From: Paenibacillus radicis (ex Gao et al. 2016)
Lineage (GTDB): Bacteria; Bacillota; Bacilli; Paenibacillales; Paenibacillaceae
DNA: 64,000 nt
Direction: 5' to 3'
Assembly: GCF_014641555.1 (NCBI RefSeq)
Contig: NZ_BMHY01000007.1
Span: 1,813 to 65,812 of the forward strand
Below, one piece after another: positions 1 to 8,324 of this stretch. The notes beneath the pieces are model-generated. The model did not search any database. It was not told the origin of the DNA and saw nothing but the letters and a program-made list of their open reading frames with translations. Position 1 is the first letter of the stretch; each line of letters opens with the position of its first letter. The translations under genes and the position numbers were made by a program.

Positions 1-11
1 CTTTACAAAAT

Positions 12-93
12 GCCGGTGTGGCGGAATGGCAGACGCGCGCGACTCAAAATCGTGAGGGAAACCGTGGGGGTTCGAGTCCCTTCACCGGCACCA
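12..93 (+). tRNA. tRNA-Leu (anticodon CAA)
   Basis: The cloverleaf can be folded by eye. The 7-bp acceptor stem pairs GCCGGTG (12-18) with CACCGGC (83-89). The anticodon stem CGCGA/TCGTG encloses the loop CTCAAAA with anticodon CAA at 45-47, and the T arm has the loop TTCGAGT (71-77). The CCA end is encoded (91-93). The variable arm (55-65) is longer than in class I tRNAs, as expected for tRNA-Leu. It reads the UUG codon. It is probably the last gene of a unit that starts before the window. Confidence 0.95.
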
Positions 94-195
94 GATTAAT
101 CAACTAGAAGTTCATTGGATGTCTATCCGATGGACTTTTTTTGTTGTTTATTTATATTTATAAAATTGAATCATGGCGATACAAAATACTAGTTG

Positions 196-245
196 TGAGA
201 ATGGTTTTCAATTATAATGAGATACAGCCTTATTATAATTGAAAA
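196..245 (+). promoter_or_regulatory. Fur-like box and 14-bp inverted repeat upstream of the AraC/siderophore-binding gene
   Basis: TGAGAATGGTTTTCA (196-210) matches the Fur 7-1-7 pattern TGATAATnATTATCA at 11 of 14 defined positions. It sits just before a TATAAT hexamer (213-218). Overlapping it is a perfect inverted repeat, TTTTCAATTATAAT (205-218) and ATTATAATTGAAAA (232-245), with a 13-nt centre. Iron repression plus autoregulation by the downstream AraC protein would fit, but which protein binds which element is inference. Confidence 0.5.
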
Positions 246-271
246 CTTTTTAGTAGCAGGAAGTGATTGGT

Positions 272-2224
272 TTGAATTGGAACGAACATCTATTGCTGTG
301 GAACGAAGCCAACGTCAAGCTTCTCGACATTAGACATCAGTCGATGGCACAAGGAGACGAGCTTCGCGGTTACAGGCTTCCCTCCAACGCCTTTCTCTGG
401 GTGACGAAAGGACACGGAAGGGTAATGTTGGACGGAACTGGTTATGCCATCGATGGCTATCATTTGCTTCATGGCGCAAAGGGCATGAGTCTGGACATTA
501 TCTCATCAGGTGAACGCCTCGAATATGATCTCATTATGTACAAGGTTCTGTTCGCTTTCCCAGGCAATCGTTATTTGGAGCGGCTGTTGAAACGCAGCAG
601 TCCTTTTCACATTCAATATGGATTCACACCTCATGCTCCGCTTGCCCTTCATTCCAAATTCGAGATGATGGAACAAAGCTGGCGTAAGCTCACGCTGTTG
701 GACAAGCTGTATGCCAAAGGCGTTCTCTATCAATTTGTCCATGAATTACTCGGCCAGATGGTTGGGCAGGAGTTAGGGGAGATACGAGCTGATCTTGTGT
801 CCCAAGCTACTCGTTACATGGAAACCAGCTATTCGAAAGCATTTACAGTTGAGGGTTTGGCAGAGCAGCTTGGGTGCAGCTCCAGCTATTTGTCCCGTTT
901 GTTCAAAAAGCAGCTAGGAATCACGCCTAATGACTATTTGATCCAAGTTCGAATCGAACACGCCAGCAGGCTTTTGAGAGAGACGAAGGCATCTTTACAA
1001 GAAATTTCATCAAGCATAGGGTATTTGGATGTCTACTATTTCAGCCGCATGTTCAAAAAACAAACCGGTGTATCCCCGCTGCGCTTTAGATCACTGGCAG
1101 CTGAGAGTGCGGTTCAGAATAGTCCATTTATTAGTTCAGGACAAGCTATTGTCCCTCGCACAGGCCACAGCTATAATGATAATTATTCTCATTATGAAAA
1201 AGAGGGAGATTTAACGATGTATAAAGATATGAAATTGTCAGTAACCGCAGTGTTGCTCTGCATGACTTTGTTATTCAGTGGTTGCGGGGCTGCAACAGGC
1301 TCCAATGATCCATCCGCTGCAGCAGGGTCTTCGGCAGCTGTTGCACAGGAGCAGCTGCAGACAAAGCTGGTTAAGCATATGATGGGAGAAAGTAAAGTTC
1401 CAGTCAACCCGCAGCGAATAGCCGTGAATGGGCTCGAAGACATTATGCTGGCGCTTGATGCTCCGATGGTTCATGCTCAATCTATGAAGGGACAATACTT
1501 GTACGATACGCTGCAAGCAAAAAACATCCCTTCAGTCTACACACCAGACGGCATAAATTATGAGTCTATTCTTGAATCTAAACCGGATTTAATTGTAGCA
1601 AATCTTTTACCCTCAGATACTGAGTCCTATAGGCAGCTAAGCAAAATTGCTCCTACTATCGTCTATGACCGCAGTGATTGGCAGACGTCCATTGTTGCAA
1701 TCGGAAAGGCAATTGACCGCGAAGAGAAAGCCCAGTCTATCATCAAAGACTACGAGGAAAAGTTGGGCAAGGCTAAAGAGGCTATTGTGGCAAAGCTAGG
1801 GGCTGATCGAACATTAGCTTTTATTCGACCATCGAAGCAGGATGTTCAGCTGTTTTTCCCGGCATTCTCCTATACGAGTATCGCTTACGAGGATTTAGGA
1901 TTGACATTAGAACCGATGCTGGCTGATTTGATGAATAAAGAGGAAGATGGAGCCTGGGGGATTGAAGCATCGCTTGAGAAACTACCCGATTTGACTGCGG
2001 ACTATTTGTTTGTCACAGTAGGGGGCTCATTTGATTCTGAGGATGAAGCGAAAGCTGCTTCAGAGGAAATGAATGTAGTGGAGGATCTGAATGTATGGAA
2101 GTCAATTCCTGCGGTTAAGCAAGGACATGTGTATAAGATGCCATCCAGACATTGGATGCTGAACGGACCTACAGCAGATAGTATGAAAATTGACGATGTA
2201 CTCGCTGCCTTTGGTTTACAATGA
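272..2224 (+). CDS. AraC-family regulator fused to a siderophore-binding lipoprotein
   Basis: One uninterrupted frame encodes two proteins usually found as neighbours. Residues 1-180 are a cupin-like sensor region. Residues about 191-275 carry the two helix-turn-helix motifs of an AraC regulator. From Met-316 a lipoprotein signal begins (lipobox LFSGC, Cys-338), followed by a FecB/FeuA-type periplasmic binding domain (338-650) that would capture a ferric siderophore. The TTG at 272 is preferred because AGGAAGTG lies 6 nt before it; a GTG at 263 is the longer alternative. An internal AGAGGGAG plus ATG at 1217 would allow the lipoprotein to be made alone. Bacillus Btr also joins AraC and binding domains, but as a cytoplasmic protein without a signal peptide (family knowledge). 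Whether this is a true fusion or two genes that lost a stop codon cannot be decided here. Confidence 0.85.
   Translation: MNWNEHLLLWNEANVKLLDIRHQSMAQGDELRGYRLPSNAFLWVTKGHGRVMLDGTGYAIDGYHLLHGAKGMSLDIISSGERLEYDLIMYKVLFAFPGNRYLERLLKRSSPFHIQYGFTPHAPLALHSKFEMMEQSWRKLTLLDKLYAKGVLYQFVHELLGQMVGQELGEIRADLVSQATRYMETSYSKAFTVEGLAEQLGCSSSYLSRLFKKQLGITPNDYLIQVRIEHASRLLRETKASLQEISSSIGYLDVYYFSRMFKKQTGVSPLRFRSLAAESAVQNSPFISSGQAIVPRTGHSYNDNYSHYEKEGDLTMYKDMKLSVTAVLLCMTLLFSGCGAATGSNDPSAAAGSSAAVAQEQLQTKLVKHMMGESKVPVNPQRIAVNGLEDIMLALDAPMVHAQSMKGQYLYDTLQAKNIPSVYTPDGINYESILESKPDLIVANLLPSDTESYRQLSKIAPTIVYDRSDWQTSIVAIGKAIDREEKAQSIIKDYEEKLGKAKEAIVAKLGADRTLAFIRPSKQDVQLFFPAFSYTSIAYEDLGLTLEPMLADLMNKEEDGAWGIEASLEKLPDLTADYLFVTVGGSFDSEDEAKAASEEMNVVEDLNVWKSIPAVKQGHVYKMPSRHWMLNGPTADSMKIDDVLAAFGLQ
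1201..1219 (+). promoter_or_regulatory. Internal ribosome binding site and ATG for the lipoprotein half
   Basis: AGAGGGAG (1201-1208) lies 8 nt before ATG (1217-1219), which opens MYKDMKLS and a textbook lipoprotein signal peptide. This is the arrangement of a separate downstream gene, although the reading frame from upstream never closes. Confidence 0.6.
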
Positions 2225-2231
2225 GATAAGA

Positions 2232-2262
2232 AACCGTTGAACACAAGTTCAACGGTTTTTTG
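2232..2262 (+). terminator. Rho-independent terminator after the AraC/lipoprotein gene
   Basis: A perfect 11-bp stem, AACCGTTGAAC / GTTCAACGGTT, with a 4-nt loop is followed by a T run. It lies 7 nt after the stop codon. Confidence 0.9.
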
Positions 2263-2290
2263 TTATGAGAATTTATAGGTGAATCAGAAT

Positions 2291-3676
2291 TCATGCTTGA
2301 GATGACATCCCTTTCTTAATGCGGAACGACATTGCCAAACTCCATATAACAAAGAGCAGTTGCAGGGATAAAGCTAGCATAATTCCGGTTAATAAGCCCC
2401 AATTCATGGTTTGACTAATGGCGATGAAAGCACCGCCTATCCCGATGCTAAGCCCTGGACTAAAAGCGTCCGTGAACTGTAGGTTGGCGGATATCTCTCC
2501 TTCTTCCCCTCTATTGGCATGCTGCAATGCAATCGCTCCTGTGGTTGGATGCGCTAAGCCGATGCCGAACCCGGTGAATACTTGCGAAATGACCGCGTAT
2601 ACGATTCCGCCTTCAGGGAGGCTGACGGCCAGCATGACTGCAATAACACCAATGACCATCAAGCCAATTCCTGCTGTAACCCGCTTATTCCGGCCTGTGC
2701 CCTGATCTTTGGCATCAAGCTTGGATTGGAACCAAGCCGCTGCGGACCAGCTTAATGCGCCGGCAGCTACAATCAGTCCTGCTAGATCAGCAGGCAGTTT
2801 CTTCACATCTGTCAAAGCAAGCACGACATAACTTTCAGTGGCATTGTAACAAGCGACAAACAAACCTCTTGAAATAATGGTGGAAGGCAGCCCTCTGCCA
2901 GCGCTGAACGTACCGGCTGGCAGCAGTTTACGTAAAGGCAGAATCATAATAAGTACACCTGCTGCCGTTAACGCTATTCCTTTCCAGTTTGTTATAGAGC
3001 CAATTCCGGCTAGCAGCATTCCTGTGCCAACGGCCAGCAATACGGCATAACCTTCTTTGCGGCTTTTTTTAGATTCCGATGCGCCTTCTGTTTTGAAATT
3101 GCGAAAAGCGGGCAGCGTAAGCACCACAGCTAAACCAATGAAAGGCAGCACAAACCAAAATACAAACCTCCAGGAGATGTATTCAGCTAAAAGTCCTGCG
3201 ATATAGGGACCAATTAATGCAGGTAAAATATACGCGCTAGAAAACATAGCCAGTATCTTCGTTCTCAATCTGTCCGGATAACCTACTGTAATACTGAAAT
3301 ATACACAAGTGATGATAGCACCAGCGCCAAAACCCTGTAGCAGTCTCCCGGCAATTAACATAAGCATATTGACGGAAAGAGCCGCAACGACGATCCCGAT
3401 AACGAAAAAGAGGATCGACGTTATAAACGATGCGAATACGCCTTTCTTGTTGATTCGTTGACCGGTAACCATCGTTCCGACGATTTGTGCGAGCAGGAAA
3501 GCGCTGAATATCCAGCCATATAGATGAAGACCCTGCAATTTTTGCGCCAAGCTCGGAGCAATTGTAGTAATCGCCAAGCCTTCAAAGGCAACAGTAGTTA
3601 CGGCAAGGATGATTCCGATGGTTAAGGCTCGATAGGGCGCATCAAAAATTCCGGTTTCTTTTTTGGATGAATCCAT
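2291..3676 (-). CDS. MFS multidrug-type efflux transporter
   Basis: This 461-residue integral membrane protein has 12-14 hydrophobic segments. The N-terminal half resembles the DHA2/EmrB drug-exporter group: a short cytoplasmic start, then a first helix ending in TIAPSLAQKLQG. The substrate cannot be read from the sequence. The ATG follows AAAAGGAG at good spacing. It lies 168 nt behind a DinB-like gene and a MarR regulator on the same strand, and the gap holds operator-like words shared with the MarR promoter. MarR-controlled efflux is therefore likely (inference). Confidence 0.85.
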   Translation of the reverse strand: MDSSKKETGIFDAPYRALTIGIILAVTTVAFEGLAITTIAPSLAQKLQGLHLYGWIFSAFLLAQIVGTMVTGQRINKKGVFASFITSILFFVIGIVVAALSVNMLMLIAGRLLQGFGAGAIITCVYFSITVGYPDRLRTKILAMFSSAYILPALIGPYIAGLLAEYISWRFVFWFVLPFIGLAVVLTLPAFRNFKTEGASESKKSRKEGYAVLLAVGTGMLLAGIGSITNWKGIALTAAGVLIMILPLRKLLPAGTFSAGRGLPSTIISRGLFVACYNATESYVVLALTDVKKLPADLAGLIVAAGALSWSAAAWFQSKLDAKDQGTGRNKRVTAGIGLMVIGVIAVMLAVSLPEGGIVYAVISQVFTGFGIGLAHPTTGAIALQHANRGEEGEISANLQFTDAFSPGLSIGIGGAFIAISQTMNWGLLTGIMLALSLQLLFVIWSLAMSFRIKKGMSSQA

Positions 3677-3714
3677 TGTACATTTCTCCTTTTGGTTGCT
3701 GTATCATTAATTGC

Positions 3715-3802
3715 TATGACAAGTATATGGTGATAATATAAACAATAAGATTCTTGATGTTTCACACTACATGTCTTGATGATAATCGACATGACAACTA
3801 TA
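3715..3802 (-). promoter_or_regulatory. Candidate MarR operators upstream of the MFS gene
   Basis: GACAACTATA occurs at 3793-3802. The same 10-mer lies on the opposite strand at 4847-4856, just downstream of the marR promoter. A near copy, TATGACAAGTATA, lies at 3715-3727 beside a TATACT hexamer read on the minus strand. The shared word near both start regions suggests that the MarR protein controls its own gene and the transporter. Confidence 0.5.
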
Positions 3803-3844
3803 TTTCGCATGGATTCATTAATTTATGAACCCAATGCTGCTGCT

Positions 3845-4366
3845 CTATTTTATAATGCCTAAATACTCCCGCCACGGGCCTACATCCGACCCGTATCTGT
3901 TTGCCATGACTCGAACGATTTGTGAGATGTGTGTTAAATCATGAACGGCCCATGTAGCAAGTAATTCCTTCACCTTCACTACACCAAATGCGGGGTGTGA
4001 ACCCGTTCGTTCAAGATGTATGCCAGGATCAAGCTGGACTTTCAGAGCCTTTAGATTTTGATTTCGAAGCATTTTGAACGCAAGCAATTTTTGTGCAATC
4101 GTTTGTTCGGATACTTGATTCAAGTGAGAGTAGCGATCGAATGAAGGGAATGGCTTGCTTTCGCCTTCTTTAAGAATAAACATTAGACGAGGCATCCAAT
4201 TATTTTTCTCACCTTCAATGAGATGATCGATCACTTCATGGACATTCCAAGTTCCCGCACCTTCATTACAGTGCAACCAGCCAGCGGATAAACCCGATAA
4301 GAAACAATCCAATGTTTGCGGTGTGCGCTCAAGAATTTCTATCGTTTCCTCTAGATTAAACTGCAT
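3845..4366 (-). CDS. DinB-family (YfiT/DinB_2-like) putative metal-dependent enzyme
   Basis: The 173-residue protein has the four-helix DinB pattern. A histidine sits in VIDHLIEGE near residue 48 and a paired HDLTH motif near residues 140-145, the usual metal-binding triad. Family members include bacillithiol S-transferases and other thiol transferases, so a detoxification role beside a MarR/MFS efflux pair is plausible but not proven. The ATG follows AGAGGAG. The gene starts 26 nt after the MarR stop and is probably cotranscribed with it. Confidence 0.75.
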   Translation of the reverse strand: MQFNLEETIEILERTPQTLDCFLSGLSAGWLHCNEGAGTWNVHEVIDHLIEGEKNNWMPRLMFILKEGESKPFPSFDRYSHLNQVSEQTIAQKLLAFKMLRNQNLKALKVQLDPGIHLERTGSHPAFGVVKVKELLATWAVHDLTHISQIVRVMANRYGSDVGPWREYLGIIK

Positions 4367-4392
4367 GCAGCGGCTCCTCTCACGGCTTCTAA

Positions 4393-4818
4393 TTATAGGT
4401 CTTTCACGTTATTAAACATGATGGAGAGCACTCTTCTAAAATTCTCCACTTCCTCTTCAGACAAGCCTTTGATGGTTTTCTGATAGGCTTCCATAGACGG
4501 AGCAAGGATTTCGTCTTTAATATCACTGCCTTTGGGCGTTAAATAAACACGTAAAGATCTTCGATCCGTTTCATGAACGACCCGATGGATAAAACCCTTT
4601 TTCTCCAATTTAAACAACATTCTCGCAACGTTAGTCTGATCCTTATACAATCTCTCTGCAAGTTCCTTTTGAGTAATCCCTTCTCTTTCCCACAGGACGA
4701 CCAGAATCTCCCACTGTTCCACTGTAATATCAAACGGATTAACTACTTTTTGATAGTAGTTGTTCAGCTTTAGCGCTGCTCGTTGGACATTAACGCCAAT
4801 ATATTTTTCTAATTCCAA
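4393..4818 (-). CDS. MarR-family transcriptional regulator
   Basis: The 141-residue protein has the winged-helix MarR fold. The recognition region reads [20 protein letters not shown], followed by a wing with [16 protein letters not shown]. It probably represses its own gene and the downstream DinB and MFS genes until a toxic ligand or oxidant is present. The start is TTG at 4818, directly after GGAGGAATCCC. The promoter upstream is a perfect sigma-A consensus, as often seen for promoters held off by a repressor. No redox-active Cys is seen near the N terminus, which argues against an OhrR-type sensor. Confidence 0.9.
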   Translation of the reverse strand: MELEKYIGVNVQRAALKLNNYYQKVVNPFDITVEQWEILVVLWEREGITQKELAERLYKDQTNVARMLFKLEKKGFIHRVVHETDRRSLRVYLTPKGSDIKDEILAPSMEAYQKTIKGLSEEEVENFRRVLSIMFNNVKDL

Positions 4819-4846
4819 GGGATTCCTCCTTTATAGTAGACATGAT

Positions 4847-4891
4847 TATAGTTGTCGTGACCATTATATTCGCTATTATTTTTACTGTCAA
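4847..4891 (-). promoter_or_regulatory. Consensus sigma-A promoter and operator of the marR gene
   Basis: On the minus strand TTGACA (4891-4886) and TATAAT (4868-4863) are separated by exactly 17 nt. Directly downstream, at the expected start of transcription, is GACAACTATAATCATGTC, which contains the word shared with the MFS upstream region and GACA/TGTC ends in inverted order. Confidence 0.8.
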
Positions 4892-4990
4892 TGCTACCCA
4901 ATGCTTGAAGGATATCCGATACTAAATGGCTGCCGGCGGTTAATAAGGAGTTGAACATTGCAATTTGCAATCAAATCATTTATTATGGAT

Positions 4991-5006
4991 ATTACAGGTC
5001 TGTAAT
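4991..5006 (+). promoter_or_regulatory. Rrf2-type palindromic operator
   Basis: ATTACAGGTCTGTAAT has perfect 7-bp arms around a 2-nt centre and lies 22 nt before the ATG of the Rrf2 gene. A partial copy, ATTATAGATCT (5555-5565), precedes the flavoprotein gene. Autoregulation through this site is inferred. Confidence 0.6.
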
Positions 5007-5028
5007 TAAAGGAAGGGAGGAGAGCAGC

Positions 5029-5520
5029 ATGCAGTTCTCCAAAAGTACAGATTACGCTCTACACGCCTTACTCCATCTAGGTAATTCAGAACGACACAAT
5101 AATGTAGGGATTAAGGAGTTAGCAGTGACGCTGGGCGTTTCAGAAAGCTATCTGTCCAAAATCATGTCCAAGCTGAGACAGGATGGTATTGTACGTGCAG
5201 TACCTGGGGTAAATGGCGGTTATGAGCTGGCAAAGCCGGCAGACCAGATTACTTTTCTCGATGTCATTCAAGTTATTGAGGGCAGACAACAGATGTTTGA
5301 ATGCTCGAATACGAATTCCCAGCAGCATCAGTTGTTAGCAGATGAGGGAACCGACCAGGGCCATCAGGCACGCAGAGGGAGTGAATGTCTCGTTGAGAAG
5401 GTGATGTACGGCGCGGAGCAGCAGCTTCACCAGTATCTGCAGGCGCACACTATTCAGACGGTAATTGATGAGGCTCTCAAGCGGAATTGCAGTGGCAACC
5501 ATGATAAGAACAAGAAGTAA
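5029..5520 (+). CDS. Rrf2-family transcriptional regulator
   Basis: The 163-residue protein opens with MQFSKSTDYALHALLHLG, the typical Rrf2 start, then a winged helix (VSESYLSKIMSKLRQDGIV, VNGGYELAKP). The ATG at 5029 follows GGAAGGGAGG; the frame is open further upstream but without homology. IscR and NsrR bind an Fe-S cluster through three closely spaced Cys; here only Cys-92 and Cys-120 are in that region, with a long Gln/His-rich stretch between. A thiol or oxidant sensor of the HypR/SaiR sort is therefore more likely than an Fe-S regulator (inference). The next gene is a flavin disulfide reductase-like protein, the usual target of such regulators. Confidence 0.85.
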   Translation: MQFSKSTDYALHALLHLGNSERHNNVGIKELAVTLGVSESYLSKIMSKLRQDGIVRAVPGVNGGYELAKPADQITFLDVIQVIEGRQQMFECSNTNSQQHQLLADEGTDQGHQARRGSECLVEKVMYGAEQQLHQYLQAHTIQTVIDEALKRNCSGNHDKNKK

Positions 5521-5583
5521 GCACTATGCTTCTTCTTGCAATCTAATTATAGATATTATAGATCTAAGGAGGATATTCTAGAG

Positions 5584-6498
5584 ATGGAAAAACAAATGGT
5601 TGATGTTGTCATTATTGGCGGTGGTCCAGCAGGGTTGAATGCTGCCCTAGTGCTAGGGCGGGCGAGGAAAAAGGTAGCTGTAATTGATGAAGGACGTCCG
5701 CGTAACGCCGTAACTGGCGAAACTCACGGTTTCCTTACCCGTGACGGGATAAAACCTGGTGAATTTAGACGCATTGCGAGGGAAGAGATCAGCGCCTATC
5801 CTTCCGTATTTTTTGTAGAGGATACGGCTGTTTCGATTACGGGGACGGATGGTCAGTTTCACATTGAGACTGCACTAGGAAATCGCTATGAAAGCAAGAA
5901 GGTGCTGTTTACCGTCGGTATGAAGGATCGTCCGGTGAATGTTCCAGGGCTGAAGGAGGTCTATGGGAAAAGCGCCTTTGTCTGTCCGTATTGCGACGGA
6001 TGGGAACTGCGGGATCAGCCGCTCGTTGTCATTAATAAGGGGGCTGAGCTGATGCATTTCGCTCCGTTGATTTCCGGATGGAGCAAGAACTTTACAATTT
6101 GCACGAACGGGCCTGATGAGTTGACGGATACAGAACGCGAGGCGCTCCAGAAGCGGGTTCCTATGTTCACGTCGCCAATTCAGCACATTGATTCCGTTGA
6201 TGGAATCGTACAACGGGTCATACTTGAAGACGGAACTATCATTCCATGCAGAGGCATATTCTTCAAGCCGGATCTGGTTGCAGGATCAGACTTGCCGCAG
6301 GCCATCGGATGTCAGATGACAGAAATGGGCAACGTGGAGGTCGATAGCTTTGGCAAAACGAGTGTTCCAGGCATTTTTAGCGCCGGGGATGCGGCATCCC
6401 GAATGCATCAGGCGATTGCCGCTGCCTCTATGGGGTCTTTTGCAGCAGCAGCTATGAACAATGAACTGAACGCAGAGGCTTGGCAGCAAAACCAATAA
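5584..6498 (+). CDS. NAD(P)/FAD-dependent thioredoxin-reductase-like oxidoreductase
   Basis: The 304-residue flavoprotein has an N-terminal FAD motif (IGGGPAG, residues 11-17), a redox-active CPYC at 134-137 and a C-terminal GIFSAGDAA motif. Size and order match the thioredoxin reductase / bacillithiol disulfide reductase-like group. It would pass electrons from NAD(P)H to a disulfide substrate in the cytoplasm. No GxGxxG is obvious in the second nucleotide domain, so the electron donor is uncertain. The start is taken at ATG 5584, after AAGGAGG with an 11-nt gap. It sits 63 nt after the Rrf2 regulator and is likely controlled by it. Confidence 0.85.
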   Translation: MEKQMVDVVIIGGGPAGLNAALVLGRARKKVAVIDEGRPRNAVTGETHGFLTRDGIKPGEFRRIAREEISAYPSVFFVEDTAVSITGTDGQFHIETALGNRYESKKVLFTVGMKDRPVNVPGLKEVYGKSAFVCPYCDGWELRDQPLVVINKGAELMHFAPLISGWSKNFTICTNGPDELTDTEREALQKRVPMFTSPIQHIDSVDGIVQRVILEDGTIIPCRGIFFKPDLVAGSDLPQAIGCQMTEMGNVEVDSFGKTSVPGIFSAGDAASRMHQAIAAASMGSFAAAAMNNELNAEAWQQNQ

Positions 6499-6549
6499 GC
6501 ATTGTTGGGCAGATCTGTCGCTTTAAACATAGTAAGGGGAGTGGAATGA

Positions 6550-7446
6550 ATGAGCATGAATGATTTTTATAATGAAGCCATCTGGGAAAAAGCTTGGAAA
6601 GATCAAAGCGAGATCATGTTGAAAAAGATGCAAAAGGCAGGGGTCGATTTTTCCCATTCCTTTGATCCAAAGGCAAAGACATTCAACGAGCAATCGTTTA
6701 GTGAAGAGGGCAGGAAACGAAGCAGACGGATTATTAACTGGCTGGAAGGCCAGGGAGTTGGCTTTGAGAATACCTCTGTGTTGGATATTGGCGCCGCATC
6801 AGGCGTATTTACGGTGCCGTTTGCGGAGCGGGGAGCCCGGGTTACCGCTTTAGAGTCGTCTCCTCCACTTGTTGAATTACTGGAAGAGAACATTGCCAAA
6901 TTCGCTGATGATCAAGTGAGCATCGTACATGAGCCGTTTGAGCATATTGATGTGCAAGATAAGGGATGGGGCGAAGCATTTGATCTTGTATTTGTGTCGA
7001 TGTGCCCGGTTATACTGGATTGGGAGAGCGTGGAAAAGGTGCTTTATTGCGCCCGGAAGTATTGTTATATCAGTATGCCGGTGACGCATAACGAGCATAG
7101 CTTATTGCAAGAAATTTGGCCGCTCATTACGGGCCAGTCATTCAAAAAGAAACCATTGGAAATGGGATATTTACTCCATCTGCTTTACTTGAAAGGCTAT
7201 TCGTACGAGTCGCTTGTCACGCGGGAAATGAAGACGAAAGAAGTAACACATGAAGCGGCGCTGCAGGAAGTGATGACCATGCTTGGTCATTACGGGCTGT
7301 CTGTGGATGAGAAGGCTGTTCGAACGGTGGCTGGTTATTTGGAGCAAGCGTATCCGTCAGGCAGAGTAGCCGTTCAGGAAGGTGGACGTTTCGGCAAGGT
7401 ATTGATCCGGTTGCAGGATCAGAGCATGTACAGCAAAGAGGATTAA
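6550..7446 (+). CDS. Class I SAM-dependent methyltransferase
   Basis: The 298-residue protein has a Rossmann methyltransferase core. Motif I is VLDIGAASGVF near residues 77-87, the acidic end of strand 2 is in TALESS, and a motif IV-like strand reads FDLVFVSMCPV. About 70 residues precede motif I and about 100 follow the core. The substrate is unknown; small-molecule or metalloid methylation would fit its company with an Rrf2-controlled flavoprotein, but this is a guess. The ATG follows AAGGGGAG. The gene starts 51 nt after the flavoprotein and ends at a hairpin terminator, so the three genes can form one operon. Confidence 0.8.
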   Translation: MSMNDFYNEAIWEKAWKDQSEIMLKKMQKAGVDFSHSFDPKAKTFNEQSFSEEGRKRSRRIINWLEGQGVGFENTSVLDIGAASGVFTVPFAERGARVTALESSPPLVELLEENIAKFADDQVSIVHEPFEHIDVQDKGWGEAFDLVFVSMCPVILDWESVEKVLYCARKYCYISMPVTHNEHSLLQEIWPLITGQSFKKKPLEMGYLLHLLYLKGYSYESLVTREMKTKEVTHEAALQEVMTMLGHYGLSVDEKAVRTVAGYLEQAYPSGRVAVQEGGRFGKVLIRLQDQSMYSKED

Positions 7447-7465
7447 GTGTAGGATCGGGGATATC

Positions 7466-7517
7466 AAGTGAGAAGCGTGTAACCACTCAGTAAGAGGGTA
7501 CGCCTTCTCACTTTTTA
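7466..7517 (+). terminator. Hairpin terminator after the methyltransferase gene
   Basis: GTGAGAAG (from 7468) pairs with CTTCTCAC (7504-7511) across a loop of about 25 nt that has little structure of its own, followed by TTTTT. Confidence 0.7.
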
Positions 7518-7555
7518 ATTCATATCGTAAGCAGCATTATCAATTCGGATAAGCT

Positions 7556-8023
7556 CTATCTCTCTATTGCTTGAACAATTTGAGTTGTATGATGCTGATC
7601 ATGACTGATTATGTCTTGTATGAATTGCTCCAATGTGAACGTATTGCCCTCTGCATCTGTATGAAGTTTTGAATAATCCTCTTCCGGTACCGTTTGTAGA
7701 GCATCCGTAATGGCTTTCCTGGATTTCGTTAGTGCACCGATTAAGTCTGCCTCCGTTTGGCTAAGGGCCCAGGCGGCAGCAGCTGTATTGAATGCGATCA
7801 CATCATCAGCTTCCGACATAGTTATCGGGTTGTTCGTTACAATGGGCTCGATGGTTGTATCATAAAAATATTTATCCCACCTAATAAGGTGGCCAATAAC
7901 CTCCTTAATACTCCATTTGTCTGAACCTAGGGCTGTTAGCCAAACTTGTTCCTCGTAAATATCTAGCTTCGTTACAAACTCAACCAATGTACCGCATTTT
8001 GCGATAAGCTCATACTTTTCCAT
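7556..8023 (-). CDS. DinB-family protein
   Basis: The 155-residue protein has DinB-like four-helix spacing with histidines in VIGHLIRWDKYF near residue 45 and in SHDQHHTTQIVQ near the C terminus. These would bind a divalent metal. It differs clearly from the DinB protein at 3845-4366 and belongs to the DUF1706/DinB_2-like branch. Its function is unknown; thiol-transferase chemistry is the general family expectation. It lies alone, convergent with the methyltransferase operon. Confidence 0.7.
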   Translation of the reverse strand: MEKYELIAKCGTLVEFVTKLDIYEEQVWLTALGSDKWSIKEVIGHLIRWDKYFYDTTIEPIVTNNPITMSEADDVIAFNTAAAAWALSQTEADLIGALTKSRKAITDALQTVPEEDYSKLHTDAEGNTFTLEQFIQDIISHDQHHTTQIVQAIER

Positions 8024-8324
8024 GACATCCTCAGTCCTCTATATAGGTTTATTTAATTATTGCTCTGCTTAAAATGTTGAATCAAAAGCTGGACTGTTAT
8101 GATTCGTTAAATGGACGAAGACATTAACATGATTTTCAATCTAAATCATAGGATGAACAATTTGCCCTTAATGACCGGGACAACTCGTAGTATAAATCTT
8201 AAAGTGGACTTTAAGTCAAGTTTGGCCGTAGAGCGATACCGTGAAGGCGGAGATCGGCATATAAAAAGGCTGCCGACGTATATGTCTGGCAGCCTCTAAC
8301 CGTTTTTAGTAAAGTTATGAATAA
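8024..8324. other. Gap between a DinB gene and an MFS gene
   Basis: The stretch holds the upstream region of the DinB gene (8024-8100) and, at its right end, the minus-strand terminator of the MFS gene. A 62-codon plus-strand frame at 8111-8299 has no ribosome binding site and runs through that terminator, so I do not call a gene here. Confidence 0.6.
8262..8296 (-). terminator. Terminator of the MFS exporter gene
   Basis: Read on the minus strand, AGGCTGCC pairs with GGCAGCCT across a 13-nt loop and is followed by TTTTTAT. It lies about 30 nt after the MFS stop codon. Confidence 0.8.

Noticed and set aside
8111..8299. Plus-strand frame of 62 codons
   Set aside because: No ribosome site, and it runs through the terminator hairpin of the opposite MFS gene.
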